In this document: positions 41,052 through 50,656 of the stretch, piece after piece
Numbering within the stretch: the stretch's first letter is position 1
How the letters are laid out: each line of letters begins with the position of its first letter
Source: Alphaproteobacteria bacterium
GTDB lineage: Bacteria > Pseudomonadota > Alphaproteobacteria > Micropepsales > Micropepsaceae
Direction of reading: 5' to 3'
Length of the DNA: 64,000 nucleotides
Assembly: GCA_024236055.1 (NCBI GenBank)
Contig: JACKLF010000003.1
Coordinates: 186,001-250,000 of the forward strand
The notes under the pieces: generated by a model
Database searches by the model: none
The model's input: the letters and a program-made list of their open reading frames with translations, nothing else
Told to the model about the DNA's origin: nothing
Made by a program: the position numbers and the translations under genes

Positions 41052-42146
41052 CTACTGAATGCCAGCCTTGATCTCGGTCCAGGCGTTGATGATCTTTTCC
41101 TTGTCGGGGAGCGGCTGCTGGAAGGTGCCGCTCTTCAGGAAGGTCTCCAGGTCCTTGGGGATTTCCAGCTCCTCATAGACGCTGTCGGGCACGTCCTTCA
41201 TCGCCTGGGTGTTGGCAGGCTCGTCACCGATATGCTCGACCGTATAAACGGCCGCCTGGTCGGACAGCGACGAATCGATCAGCGCCAGCGCCTTGGCCTC
41301 GTCCGACGGGTCCTTGTGCATCACCAGCCCGCAGACATAGGTGAACATGCCGCCCGGCGGATTCAGATAGTCCACCGGCTTCTTCTCGCGGTGCAGGGCG
41401 GCAAAGGTGGTGCGCCAGCTCATCGCCGCCACCAGCTCGCCGCTCGCCAGGCCCTGGGCCAGCGCGGTGTCGTCGCTGGAGACAAAGCGCAGGTGCGGCA
41501 CCAGCTCGCGCAGCTTGGCCTGCACCTTTTCCCATTCTTCCGGCGTCATGTGATAGGCGTCGATGCCGATCATCTTGGCGATGAAGGGCACGGTGTCGTC
41601 CACCCCGTCCAGCACCGAGACGCGGCCCTTGTATTTGGGATCGAACAGGATCTCCCAGCTCTGCGACTTGGCATATTCGGGCGCCAGATCGGTGCGGATG
41701 GTCAGCGAGGTGTTGCCCCAATAGTGCGGCACGAACCACACCTTGCCCGGACCCGCCGAGATGCCCGGCATGTTGCGCAGGGTGGGCGAGATCTTGTTCC
41801 AGTTCTTCAGCTTGGTCGTGTCGATGGGCTGCAGCAGGCCCGCATCGCGCCAGCGGCCGAACTCGTAATAGCAGGGGCCCATCACGTCGGGCTTGAAGCC
41901 GGCGCGCATCTTGGCGAAGGCCTCGTCCTCGTCCGAGAAGATCGTGATGCCCGGCTTCTCGTGATACTTGGCCTCGTAATCGGCCAGGAAGGGCGGCTCC
42001 ATATAGTCCTGCCACTGGAACAGGGTGACGGGGCCGCTGCCGTCCTTGCCGCCGCCCTGGCCGCCCGGTCCGCCGGTCAGCCACCAGCCCGCACCCGCCG
42101 CCACCAGCACCGCCAGCGCGGTGCCCGCAATCCAGCCCGTTTTCAT
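41052..42146 (-). CDS. PotD-like polyamine ABC transporter substrate-binding protein
   Basis: 364 residues from the ATG at 42146, with a membrane or signal segment (residues 5-22) and a Gly-rich linker. PVTLFQWQDYMEPPFLADYE, ITIFSDEDEAFAKM, VWFVPHYWGNTSLTIR and SWRTTFAALHR fit the PotD/PotF family of spermidine and putrescine binders. There is no ATPase or permease gene adjacent, although speE and speD are, so it may be an orphan binding protein or serve a transporter elsewhere. No lipobox Cys is visible, so it may stay membrane-anchored by its N-terminal helix. Confidence 0.8.
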   Translation of the reverse strand: MKTGWIAGTALAVLVAAGAGWWLTGGPGGQGGGKDGSGPVTLFQWQDYMEPPFLADYEAKYHEKPGITIFSDEDEAFAKMRAGFKPDVMGPCYYEFGRWRDAGLLQPIDTTKLKNWNKISPTLRNMPGISAGPGKVWFVPHYWGNTSLTIRTDLAPEYAKSQSWEILFDPKYKGRVSVLDGVDDTVPFIAKMIGIDAYHMTPEEWEKVQAKLRELVPHLRFVSSDDTALAQGLASGELVAAMSWRTTFAALHREKKPVDYLNPPGGMFTYVCGLVMHKDPSDEAKALALIDSSLSDQAAVYTVEHIGDEPANTQAMKDVPDSVYEELEIPKDLETFLKSGTFQQPLPDKEKIINAWTEIKAGIQ

Positions 42147-42205
42147 GCCCAACCCCCAGCCGCAAGAAATGTCCCGCGGCAAGGTTAGACGTCAGGCGAA
42201 AATTT

Positions 42206-43807
42206 TCACAGGGTATTCAGCATCCAGCTTGGCTGGGGCGCAGCCCCGAAGCCCAGCGTCAGGTTCAGCCCGGCGGTGGTCTGCCGTCCGGTCTCGCCCT
42301 GGGTATAGGACACCGCCGAATGGCGCACGCCCAGGGCCAGATCGACATTCTCGACCGGGGTATAGTGCAGGTCCATCCCCGCCAGCAGGCCGTCGCTGGA
42401 ATAGCGGTCATAGACCCAGCCGCCATAGGCGCTGAACCAGAAGCCCTGCCAGGGCAGGCTGGACAGCGACACCGTCACGGCGTGGTTTTCGATATTGCGG
42501 ATGCCAAGCGGCACATAGGGCGTGGGCGCAGCGCCGGTCAGGCTGTCATATTCCAGCCGGTATTCGGCAAAGCCGTCATAGGACAGGCCGGCCTGCAGGC
42601 CCCAGGGCATGTCGGTGGTCCAGTGCAGGTTGGCGTCCCAGCCGGCGGTCTGGGCGACCTGGGAATCGCCATGCACGCCGTAGTTGGTGAAATGGCCGGC
42701 GCCGCTGGCCCACAGGCCCCAGCCCAGCTGCATCGCCCCGGCCACGGTGGCCTGGTCGCGGTCGGCCCGGTTCCACACCGCGGTGGGCGTGTCCATATAG
42801 GGGGTGTGATAGTCGCCGGTGATGGCGAAGAAGCTGGTGGCATCGCCCGAATAGAAGCTCAGCTTGCCACCGGTGATGTTGTTGCCTTCCGAGGCTTCCA
42901 GTTTCAGCTCGGTGTCGCGTCCGAGCTCGAAGGCGAAGCCGCCATGGCCGGTGATCAGGTCGGTATAGACGGGCGAGGCGATCGTGCCGGTGGGCGAACG
43001 CACATTGTTGCCGTTGACCGAGGTGTAATTGAGCGTGCCGACAAAGGCCACGCCGGGCAGCAGCGTGTATTTGGCGCTCAGGTCCGTCGACACCATCAGG
43101 TCGCGGCTGTGATACCAGTTGAAGTCGCTATGGGCGCTGATCCCGGAATCGGTCTGCATCGCCGCGCGGCCATAGGCCAGTTCCCAGACCGGATCGCCCC
43201 GGCGCACCGCAAGCTGGCCGCCCGCATACTGGCGCAGCGCGCCATAGGCGCCATAGCTGTGGAAGCCCACATTGGCCGGCATCCGGCCATAGGGCAGGGG
43301 CTGCTGCGGCGGCGCGCCATAGGGCATGGGCTGGCCGCCATAGGGCGGGGCATCGTACTGGCCGCGCATCGCGGGCGGCGGCGCATTCTGGGCCATCTGC
43401 TGGGGCGGCCCGTCGCCGCGCGCCACGATCCGCAGGGAGAAACCGTCGGGTTCGGCGCGGGTCAGGAAGGTGACCGGGCGGGGCGAACGCACCACGCCAT
43501 TGTCGTAATTGGCATAGGCCATGGAGACCCATTGCGGCACCGCGCCGGGCAGGCGGTCGAACACCGCGCCGTCCACCGGGGTCTGGAAATCGAGTGACAG
43601 GGCGTTCTGGTTGTCGTCGGCATGGACGGAGCGCAGCGGAATGCCGTGGAAGCGGATTTCGACGCTGCCCGCGTCCTGGCCGGTGACCTGGAAATAGGGC
43701 GCGGCAGACTGCGCCTGGGCCGGGGCGATCTGCACCAGGGCCGGGACGGACAGGGCCAGAAGCGCGGCGGCTGTGATGCCGCCCATGCCGGTGCGCTGCC
43801 TCCTCAT
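42206..43807 (-). CDS. Predicted outer-membrane beta-barrel protein
   Basis: 533 residues. ATG at 43807 is preferred because AGGGGG lies six bases before it. After a signal peptide (ending PAQAQ) comes a domain of about 120 residues, a Pro/Gly/Tyr-rich linker (PPYGGQPMPYGAPPQQPLPY) and a C-terminal barrel of alternating aromatic strands, somewhat like the BcsC C-terminus. I do not recognise the family; export or surface anchoring is a guess. Two TTAA boxes six bases apart (43841-43854) lie upstream. Confidence 0.55.
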   Translation of the reverse strand: MRRQRTGMGGITAAALLALSVPALVQIAPAQAQSAAPYFQVTGQDAGSVEIRFHGIPLRSVHADDNQNALSLDFQTPVDGAVFDRLPGAVPQWVSMAYANYDNGVVRSPRPVTFLTRAEPDGFSLRIVARGDGPPQQMAQNAPPPAMRGQYDAPPYGGQPMPYGAPPQQPLPYGRMPANVGFHSYGAYGALRQYAGGQLAVRRGDPVWELAYGRAAMQTDSGISAHSDFNWYHSRDLMVSTDLSAKYTLLPGVAFVGTLNYTSVNGNNVRSPTGTIASPVYTDLITGHGGFAFELGRDTELKLEASEGNNITGGKLSFYSGDATSFFAITGDYHTPYMDTPTAVWNRADRDQATVAGAMQLGWGLWASGAGHFTNYGVHGDSQVAQTAGWDANLHWTTDMPWGLQAGLSYDGFAEYRLEYDSLTGAAPTPYVPLGIRNIENHAVTVSLSSLPWQGFWFSAYGGWVYDRYSSDGLLAGMDLHYTPVENVDLALGVRHSAVSYTQGETGRQTTAGLNLTLGFGAAPQPSWMLNTL

Positions 43808-43892
43808 GGCCATCCCCCTGGGTTCAACGGCCAAATGTCGTTAACTGTGGTTAAAAAAGCGTGAACGGGTCTGAATCCAAAGGCAAAACTGC

Positions 43893-45383
43893 TCATGGCA
43901 TGGGCAACCTGAGGGCCATCTGGGCGCCCTGGCGGGGCGCGCCGGACAGCTGCATCGTCCCGCCCATGCGCCGCGCCAGCTCCATGGCGATGGCCAGGCC
44001 CAGCCCCGCCCCGGTCGTGGCCCCGGGCCTGTCGAAGCGCTGGAAGGGCCGTCCCGCCCGCGCCTGTTCGCCCGGCGAAAAGCCAGTGCCGCTGTCGGCC
44101 AGCCGCAGCACCCCCGCGGCGGCCTCGAAACGGATCTCCAGCCGCACCCAGCCGCCTTCGGCGGTGTAGGCCAGGGCATTGTCCAGCAGCGCCACCAGGA
44201 TGCGGCGCAGGGCGGCCGGGTCTGCGCGCACCTGGCCCGGCTCGGCGAAATCCAGGCTCAGCGCGATGCGCCGCGAAAAGGCGCGGCCCTGCTGTTCTTC
44301 CACCACGGTCTGGACCAGCGCGGGCAGATCGACCGCCTCCCCCGTCAGGGGATAGCGGCCCGCCTCGATATTGGCGAACTCCAGGATTGAGTCGATGCGC
44401 CCATGCAGGGCGCGCCCGGCAAAGGCGATGTCGCGGGCATATTCGCCATATTTGGGATGACCGGGCGGTCCGAACAGGCCGCCGGCGATAATGTCTGAAA
44501 AGCCGATCACCGCATTCAGGGGGGTGCGCAGTTCGTGGCTCATATGGGCCATGAATTCGGACTTGGCGCGCAGGGCCTCGGCGGCGCCGCGCTCGGCCTG
44601 GGCCAGGCGCACCAGCAGCCGCGCTTCCACCGGCCGGGCGGCGCGCAGCGCCCTCAGGCTGCGGGCGGCCCGGTCATGGCGCTCGAAGGCGCCCACGAAC
44701 AACGCGGCCAGCCAGCCGCCGGCCAGCGCCGGTCCCAGGATCACGAACAGATAAAGCGGCAGCACGCCATACCAGCTCGCCAGCGCGCCCGCTTCATCGA
44801 TGCGGGTTACGACCGACAGCGGCCAGCCGGGCAGCGGGGCGGCAATGGCGCCGGTGTCCACATCTTCCGGCGGCACAAGCTGCGCGCCGGGCGCCAGCGC
44901 CGCGGTGTCGAACAGCACCGCGATGCGCCGTGGTCCGTCCTTGAGCGCCAGGCCCCAGGCAAACAGGTGCCGTTCGCCTTTGAAGGCGGGCGGGGCGGTC
45001 ACCGCGCCCGGCTTCAGGGTGGCGATGGTCTGCCCCCTGGCATCGAACAGGGCGATATTGGCGATGGCCGGTTCGGCGCGCGCCAGCGCCGGATAAAGCG
45101 TGTCGGCATAAAGCCGGCCCAGCCGGGCGTAACGGTCCAGCGCCGAGGCTGCCGCGTGCGCCAGCCCGTTGGCGTGATCCTGTTCAAAGGCCGATGCCTG
45201 GGCCAGGGCATGGCTCCGCTCCAGCCGCATCTGGATCAGCGCGGCAGCGGCAAAACTGCCGCAGATCAGGATTATGCAAACAGGTACCGTCAGGCGCGCA
45301 TCGCGCATCATCCGGCGCCAGACCCTACGCATCGCGCCGCCAATATCCGCCAGCACCATGTTGTGTGCCGCTGCCCGGGCCAT
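43893..45383 (-). CDS. Membrane-bound sensor histidine kinase
   Basis: 496 residues with two membrane helices (about 32-52 and 205-232) enclosing a periplasmic sensor domain of about 150 residues (LFDARGQTIATLKPG is dCache/PAS-like). The kinase core is complete: MSHELRTPLN with His 283, N box ALLDNALAYTAE, DSGTGF and GAGLGLAIA. No response regulator is adjacent. The first ATG is used; ATGs at codons 18 and 25 are alternatives. Its core resembles that of the kinase at 19464, pointing to the same alphaproteobacterial group. Confidence 0.8.
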   Translation of the reverse strand: MARAAAHNMVLADIGGAMRRVWRRMMRDARLTVPVCIILICGSFAAAALIQMRLERSHALAQASAFEQDHANGLAHAAASALDRYARLGRLYADTLYPALARAEPAIANIALFDARGQTIATLKPGAVTAPPAFKGERHLFAWGLALKDGPRRIAVLFDTAALAPGAQLVPPEDVDTGAIAAPLPGWPLSVVTRIDEAGALASWYGVLPLYLFVILGPALAGGWLAALFVGAFERHDRAARSLRALRAARPVEARLLVRLAQAERGAAEALRAKSEFMAHMSHELRTPLNAVIGFSDIIAGGLFGPPGHPKYGEYARDIAFAGRALHGRIDSILEFANIEAGRYPLTGEAVDLPALVQTVVEEQQGRAFSRRIALSLDFAEPGQVRADPAALRRILVALLDNALAYTAEGGWVRLEIRFEAAAGVLRLADSGTGFSPGEQARAGRPFQRFDRPGATTGAGLGLAIAMELARRMGGTMQLSGAPRQGAQMALRLPMP

Positions 45384-45516
45384 TGCCCACCCCGGTGATT
45401 CGTTTGAACGATTATGAGAATCAGGGAGTCAGGCGTCTATGCGGGATCAGGCGAAATGCTGCGCGGCGTTCGGCCGCTTCGGCATGCGGCCTGTGGCCAA
45501 CCGCTCGTTCGACGCT

Positions 45517-45541
45517 TGAAATGGTCCACCGGACCATTTCA
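45517..45541. terminator. 11-bp hairpin downstream of pepN
   Basis: TGAAATGGTCC (45517-45527) pairs perfectly with GGACCATTTCA (45531-45541) around ACC. It lies 23 bases past the pepN stop. There is no T run on either strand, so it may be a transcript-stabilising or protein-binding element rather than a terminator. Confidence 0.4.
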
Positions 45542-45563
45542 TTGCCCTTCGGCCAACCGCGTC

Positions 45564-48164
45564 TCACCCCAGCATCTTGCCGGCGACTTCCAGCAGGTTG
45601 GGCGAAATGCCATCCAGCGCGCGGATCGCTTCCAGCTCCTGGCGCATCAGCGCCTGGCGTGCGCCGTCATAGCGCCGCCAGCTTTCAAAGGCCCCGGCCA
45701 GCCGCGCCGCCACCTGCGGGTTGATCGGGTCAAGCTCGCGGATCACCGATCCCACCAGCCGGTAGCCGCCGCCATCGGCGCCGTGAAAGCGCAGATGGTT
45801 GACGCTGAAGGCGCCGATCAGGGCGCGCACGCGGTTGGGATTGCGGATGTCGAAGGCCGAATGTTTCATCAGCGCCTTCACCGACTCCACCGTTTCGGGC
45901 AGGGGCGATCCGGCCTGCAGCGCCATCCACTTGTCCAGCACCAGCGGGTCGGAACGGAAGCGGTCGTGGAAATGGGTGAAGGCCTTGTCGGCCAGCGGCG
46001 ATTCCATGCGCGTCAGCGCGCCCAGCCCGGCGATCATGTCGGTCATGTTGCTGGCGCTGCGATAATGCGCCTCGGCCAGGCCGGCGGCAGCCTCGTCATC
46101 GGCGGCCGTCAGGTAACGCAGGCAGGTGTTGCGCAGCGCGCGCATGCCGGCGCTGGCGGCGTCGGGACTGTAGTCGCCATCGGGGCGCATATGCTCGTAC
46201 AGCGTCGCCAGCCGCGCGCCATGCGCCGCCGCAATGGCGCGGATCAGGCCGGTGCGCGCGGCATGGATGGCATCCGGATCGGCGGGGGGCGTGGCCCGCG
46301 CCGCCAGCTCGCTTTCGGTCGGCGGCATCAGCATCTGGGCGGCAAAGGCCGGATCGTTTTCCGCATCCGCCAGCACATCGCCCAGCGCCGCCAGGTAATC
46401 GCCGGGCCTTTCGCCCTCCAGCATGATCTGGGTGGCCAGGATCTGTCCCGACTCCCAGCGGTTGAAGGCGTCCTCGTCCTTGCCCATCAGGCGGGCGCGA
46501 TCGGCGCAGGACAGCGATGTGCGGAATATGGCGGGGGCCGAAAAGCCCTGGCCCAGCGACAGAAGCGGCGCCTTGCCGATATCGGTGAAGACGAAGCTTT
46601 GCCGGGGCTGCGTCAGTTCCAGCACCCGGCTGGTGGGGCCGGTGTCATTCTCGCCGTCCAGCGTCAGGGGCAGCGCGCCCTGTTCGCCCACCAGCGCGAT
46701 GCGCACCGGCACATGCAGCGGCTTTTTCTCTGGCTGGCCCGGCGTGGGCGCAAGGCTCTGCGTCAGCTCCAGCGTATAGGTGCGCGCCGCCGCGTCATGG
46801 CTGCCCTGGGCGGTGATCTGGGGCGTGCCCGCCTGGTGATACCACAGGCGGAACTGGCCAAGATCGCGCCCGCAGGCATCCTCGAAACATTTGACCCAGT
46901 TCTCGATGGTGGTGGCTTCGCCGTCATGGCGTTCGAAATACAGGTCGGTCGCCTTGCGATAGCCCTGCGGCCCGACCAGCGTGCCGAGCATGCCGATGAC
47001 CTCGCTGCCCTTTTCGTAGATGGTCGAGGTGTAGAAGTTGTTGATCTCGATATAGCTGTCGGGCTGCACCGGATGGGCCAGCGGGCCGGCGTCTTCCGGG
47101 AACTGGCGCGCGCGCAGGGCCCGCACATCGGCGATGCGCTGCACGCCGTGGCTGCGCATGTCGCCCGAAAAGCTCTGGTCGCGGAAGACGGTTAGGCCCT
47201 CTTTCAGGGAAAGCTGAAACCAGTCGCGGCAGGTCACGCGGTCGCCGGTCCAGTTGTGAAAATACTCGTGCGCCACCACGCTTTCGATGCGGGCATAATC
47301 GTCGTCGGTGGCGGTTTCGGGGCTGGCCAGCAGCACCTTGTCGTTGAAGATGTTGAGGCCCTTGTTCTCCATTGCGCCCATGTTGAAGGCGCTGACCGCC
47401 ACGATCATGAAGATGTCCAGGTCGTATTCGCGGCCATAAGCCTCTTCGTCCCATTTCATCGCCCGCTTCAGCGAATCCATCGCGTAATGGGCGCGCGGCT
47501 CGTTTCCATGCTCGACATAGATCACCAGTTCAATCCGCCGGCCCGTCATGGTGACGAAGCTGTCCTTGATATGGCCCAGATCGCCCGCCACCAGCGCGAA
47601 CAGGTAGGACGGCTTGGGGAAGGGGTCGTGCCAGACGGCGAAATGACGGCCATTGCCCAGATCGCCGCCATCGATGCGGTTGCCGTTGGACAGCAGCACG
47701 GGATACTGCTCCTCGTCCGCCTCGATCCGCACGGTGAAGACCGACAGGTTGTCGGGCCGGTCCAGGAAATAGGTGATGCGGCGGAACCCCTCGGGCTCGC
47801 ACTGGGTGCAGAACATGCCGTTGGAGACGAACAGCCCTTCCAGCGCGGTATTGGCGATGGGGGAAATCTCGCTGACCACCTCAAGCGTGAAGCGGTCCGG
47901 TACGGCGGCGATGGTCAGGGCCTTGTCGTCGGCCAGGTAATCGCCCTGCGCCAGCGCCTTGCCGTCCAGCGCCACGGACAGAAGTTTCTGTTCCTCGCCA
48001 TTGAGGACCAGCGGGCCGCTGCCGTGCCTGCGCTCGATGTCCAGGCGGGCGGTAACGCGCGTGGCCTCGGGGTCCAGCACGAAATCCAGATGGACGGTCA
48101 GGATGCGAAATTCCGGCGCCTGGTAATCGGCAAGACGGATGGCGCGCGGTTCTTCTGTACGCAT
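45564..48164 (-). CDS. pepN: Aminopeptidase N (M1 family)
   Basis: 866 residues from the ATG at 48164, the usual proteobacterial length. The exopeptidase motif GAMENKG and zinc site HEYFHNW (near residue 300, with the third ligand Glu in LKEGLTVFRDQ) are intact; a beta domain and C-terminal helical superhelix (ending SPNLLEVAGKML) follow. It removes N-terminal residues in the cytoplasm. It is downstream of the GT-C-like gene with a 78-base gap. Confidence 0.92.
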   Translation of the reverse strand: MRTEEPRAIRLADYQAPEFRILTVHLDFVLDPEATRVTARLDIERRHGSGPLVLNGEEQKLLSVALDGKALAQGDYLADDKALTIAAVPDRFTLEVVSEISPIANTALEGLFVSNGMFCTQCEPEGFRRITYFLDRPDNLSVFTVRIEADEEQYPVLLSNGNRIDGGDLGNGRHFAVWHDPFPKPSYLFALVAGDLGHIKDSFVTMTGRRIELVIYVEHGNEPRAHYAMDSLKRAMKWDEEAYGREYDLDIFMIVAVSAFNMGAMENKGLNIFNDKVLLASPETATDDDYARIESVVAHEYFHNWTGDRVTCRDWFQLSLKEGLTVFRDQSFSGDMRSHGVQRIADVRALRARQFPEDAGPLAHPVQPDSYIEINNFYTSTIYEKGSEVIGMLGTLVGPQGYRKATDLYFERHDGEATTIENWVKCFEDACGRDLGQFRLWYHQAGTPQITAQGSHDAAARTYTLELTQSLAPTPGQPEKKPLHVPVRIALVGEQGALPLTLDGENDTGPTSRVLELTQPRQSFVFTDIGKAPLLSLGQGFSAPAIFRTSLSCADRARLMGKDEDAFNRWESGQILATQIMLEGERPGDYLAALGDVLADAENDPAFAAQMLMPPTESELAARATPPADPDAIHAARTGLIRAIAAAHGARLATLYEHMRPDGDYSPDAASAGMRALRNTCLRYLTAADDEAAAGLAEAHYRSASNMTDMIAGLGALTRMESPLADKAFTHFHDRFRSDPLVLDKWMALQAGSPLPETVESVKALMKHSAFDIRNPNRVRALIGAFSVNHLRFHGADGGGYRLVGSVIRELDPINPQVAARLAGAFESWRRYDGARQALMRQELEAIRALDGISPNLLEVAGKMLG

Positions 48165-48242
48165 GGGGGAGCTCGCAAATCGGGGAGCCGTTTTATAGCC
48201 CGCCCGCACCCGGCCCTGCACCCCCAAAAGCTGCCGGTAAAA

Positions 48243-49994
48243 TCAATAAACTTTGAGAATCGTCAGTTCCGGGCTGTGCCATATGCGGGGATAGGTCCGC
48301 AGATAGGCGTCGCGGTTGCCGTCTTCCTGTTCGCTGTCGGGCGCCTGCCACTGGAACTGGCCCGGCCGGGGCGCGTGCAGCACGATATATTTGACATGGG
48401 CGGCGACCAACTGGCGGCGCTGTACGGCCATGTCCTGCATGTCCATCCGGTCGCGCAGGGTCGTGCCGATCTGGCGCGAGGTTTCGCCCGCCACGATGGC
48501 GCGGCCATGACAGGCCGACAGCATCATATAGGCGTTGCCATTCTCATAGCCGCCGGGCAGGTCCAGAACGCCGAAGCCCTTTTCGGGATCGGCGGCGATC
48601 ACCGAAAGACCGGGCGGGCAGGTGGCATCGGTCAGCGCCAGGGCCGATGGCGCGGGAAAGAAATCCACCAGCATCAGTGCGGCGGCGGCGATGGTCCCGA
48701 TCCGCCAGTTGCGGTTGCCGCGCCAGGCCAGCAGCAGCGCCTGGCCCACGCCAAGCCCCAGGAACAGATAGACCATCACGATGGCGCGGGCGGGCGTGCG
48801 TACATTGGCGAAGAAGGGCAGCTTGCCCAGCGCCGCATTGGGCATGTGCAGCCAGGTCAGGACATGGCCGTTCACATGCAGGCAGTCGCCGCTGGCGATG
48901 GCGGCAAAGAAGATCATGCCGCCCAGGCCATAACGCAGCAGCTTGCGGTCGGCATCGGGCGCCTTGCGGGTTGCCCAAAGCGCCGCGATGAAAACCGCGA
49001 CGGCCACCAGGCCCAGATAGACCACGTCTTCCCAGGCATTGCCGGTCAGCGCGGCATAAACATTCGCGCCCCAGCTGGCCAGGAGATGGGTGGGCGGAAA
49101 GGCGAAATAGGCGGCCAGGTCGGCCACGAACATGTTGCTGCCGACATAGTAGAGATGGGTATCCATCCCTGATCGCGCCATCGGGATCGCCCAGGGCAGC
49201 AGCAGAAGGCCCGCGCCAAGACAGACCAGTGTCGGCGCGGCGAAATTCCAGCCCCAGGGCCAGCTTCCCTTGCGGATGCGCAGCCACAACAGGTGAAAGG
49301 CCATGAAGTAGAAGAGATAGAAAAAATAGTACCAGCTCGACAGCGCGCTGAGCGCGTCCAGCACCGCCGCCAGCGCCAGCAGGGCGAAACTGCGCCGCTC
49401 CAGCGCCACCAGATAGCAGAGTACGAAGAAGGGCAGAAACTGGATGGTGGTGACATGGGTGTGGTGCATCGCCTGGGCGACGTGCCAGGGATTGAAGGCA
49501 AAGATGAAACCGGCCATCGCGGCGGCCGCGTCGCGCCCCGGCACATCCGCCATCAGGTGGCGCGCCAGATAGAAGGCGCCCGCCCCCGCCAGCGGAAAGG
49601 CAGCCAGCAGCGTCAGGTTGTGCAGCGCGACGAGCGTCGCAAAGCCGGTGCCGAACAGCTTTGTCAGCAGCGCGACGGCCAGCACCTGCGGATAGGCGAA
49701 GGAGTGATAGTAAAGCGGCGTGCCTTCGGGAAAGCGGATCTGGCGTGTGTGGATGAAGTCATGCCAGCCGGTGGCGGTCGCGGCATGCCAGCTGTTCCAC
49801 AGGTCCTGCATATTGTCTTCCGGCGGCCCCAGAAGGGCGGTCGAAAGATGCGGCAGAAGCGGAGCAAACCACAGCGCGGTCAGCAGCGAAAAACCCGCCA
49901 GCACCAAAGCGGCGCACAGAAGGCGTCCGGCAAAGGGCGTGACGGTTCGCGGCAGGCGCTCGATCCCGTCGGGCAGGTCGAGCACGGCCATCAT
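48243..49994 (-). CDS. GT-C-like polytopic membrane protein
   Basis: 583 residues with about 11 membrane helices and a soluble tail of about 130. The first loop has GPPEDNMQDLWNSWHA, an acidic motif in the place where GT-C glycosyltransferases carry their catalytic DxD or ED; RFPEGTPLYYHSFAYP follows. The tail (LDLPGGYENGNAYMMLS, HVKYIVLHAP) is typical of large uncharacterised glycosyltransferase-like proteins. A role in cell-envelope glycosylation is inferred. It may be co-transcribed with the hypothetical gene upstream (21-base gap). Confidence 0.6.
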   Translation of the reverse strand: MMAVLDLPDGIERLPRTVTPFAGRLLCAALVLAGFSLLTALWFAPLLPHLSTALLGPPEDNMQDLWNSWHAATATGWHDFIHTRQIRFPEGTPLYYHSFAYPQVLAVALLTKLFGTGFATLVALHNLTLLAAFPLAGAGAFYLARHLMADVPGRDAAAAMAGFIFAFNPWHVAQAMHHTHVTTIQFLPFFVLCYLVALERRSFALLALAAVLDALSALSSWYYFFYLFYFMAFHLLWLRIRKGSWPWGWNFAAPTLVCLGAGLLLLPWAIPMARSGMDTHLYYVGSNMFVADLAAYFAFPPTHLLASWGANVYAALTGNAWEDVVYLGLVAVAVFIAALWATRKAPDADRKLLRYGLGGMIFFAAIASGDCLHVNGHVLTWLHMPNAALGKLPFFANVRTPARAIVMVYLFLGLGVGQALLLAWRGNRNWRIGTIAAAALMLVDFFPAPSALALTDATCPPGLSVIAADPEKGFGVLDLPGGYENGNAYMMLSACHGRAIVAGETSRQIGTTLRDRMDMQDMAVQRRQLVAAHVKYIVLHAPRPGQFQWQAPDSEQEDGNRDAYLRTYPRIWHSPELTILKVY

Positions 49995-50015
49995 TAGTCT
50001 CCGTAAGCGCGGCGG

Positions 50016-50546
50016 TCAGCCGGGCCGCTTGACCTCGGACAGGATGTCCTGCGCGCGGTGGGCCAGCTCGGCCAGGGAATTGGGCATATCCTCGCCCGAC
50101 TTGCGGGCCCAGTCCACCAGCGCGCCGGCAAAGGCAGCCAGTTGCGGCGCGAAGGAAATCAGGCGGGCCTGTTCCTCGACCTTCAGGGGATCAAGATCGT
50201 ATTCGGCGCCCGGCACGCGCCAGCCGCCCCATTCGGCATCGCCCGTCACCACCACCGGATAGGTGCCCGGCACCGGATGGCGCGCGCAATCCTCGGCCGG
50301 CTGCCACTTGTTGCGGGCGCGCACCACACGCCAGCTGTTGGCGGGCGCGGCCGCGCGGTCGCCCAGCGGCTCCTCGCTCAGCAATTCCTCGGCGGCGAAT
50401 TCGCGGCCCAGCCCGACATCGTAGTGGATGCGGATGGGCTCGTTGATGCCCTTGGCCCAGTGGGGCACGACATGCTCGACCAGCGCCCAGGTGCCGACCG
50501 GCTTCACATAAACTCGCTGGTTCTTGTGGAACTGCGCTTTTGCCAT
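50016..50546 (-). CDS. Conserved hypothetical protein
   Basis: 176 residues, soluble, with no signal peptide. MAKAQFHKNQRVYVKPVGTW opens a small beta-rich domain (RIHYDVGLGREFAAEELL); RVVRARNKWQPAEDCARHPV and GDAEWGGWRVPGAEYDLDPL look conserved, and the C-terminus is helical. I do not recognise a functional family. A perfect CtrA-type box lies 50 bases upstream, suggesting cell-cycle-linked control. It lies between cobA and the GT-C-like gene on the same strand. Confidence 0.6.
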   Translation of the reverse strand: MAKAQFHKNQRVYVKPVGTWALVEHVVPHWAKGINEPIRIHYDVGLGREFAAEELLSEEPLGDRAAAPANSWRVVRARNKWQPAEDCARHPVPGTYPVVVTGDAEWGGWRVPGAEYDLDPLKVEEQARLISFAPQLAAFAGALVDWARKSGEDMPNSLAELAHRAQDILSEVKRPG

Positions 50547-50595
50547 GGGATCAGGAATTCCGTATTTCGCGGCGCAAATCCTATGGCCGCCGCTG

Positions 50596-50610
50596 TTAAG
50601 TCGCGGTTAA
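50596..50610 (-). promoter_or_regulatory. CtrA-type binding box
   Basis: TTAA (50596-50599), seven bases, TTAA (50607-50610): the TTAA-N7-TTAA consensus of CtrA. It is 50 bases upstream of the hypothetical gene at 50016-50546, a usual position for an activator or repressor site. Confidence 0.5.
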
Positions 50611-50656
50611 GAAGCCGGTGACGATTGCGCGGGAATAGGCCCGGAATTCGAAAGGC

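Noticed and set aside
43841..43854. Possible CtrA box upstream of the outer-membrane protein gene
   Set aside because: TTAA boxes are six bases apart; close to consensus but not a match.
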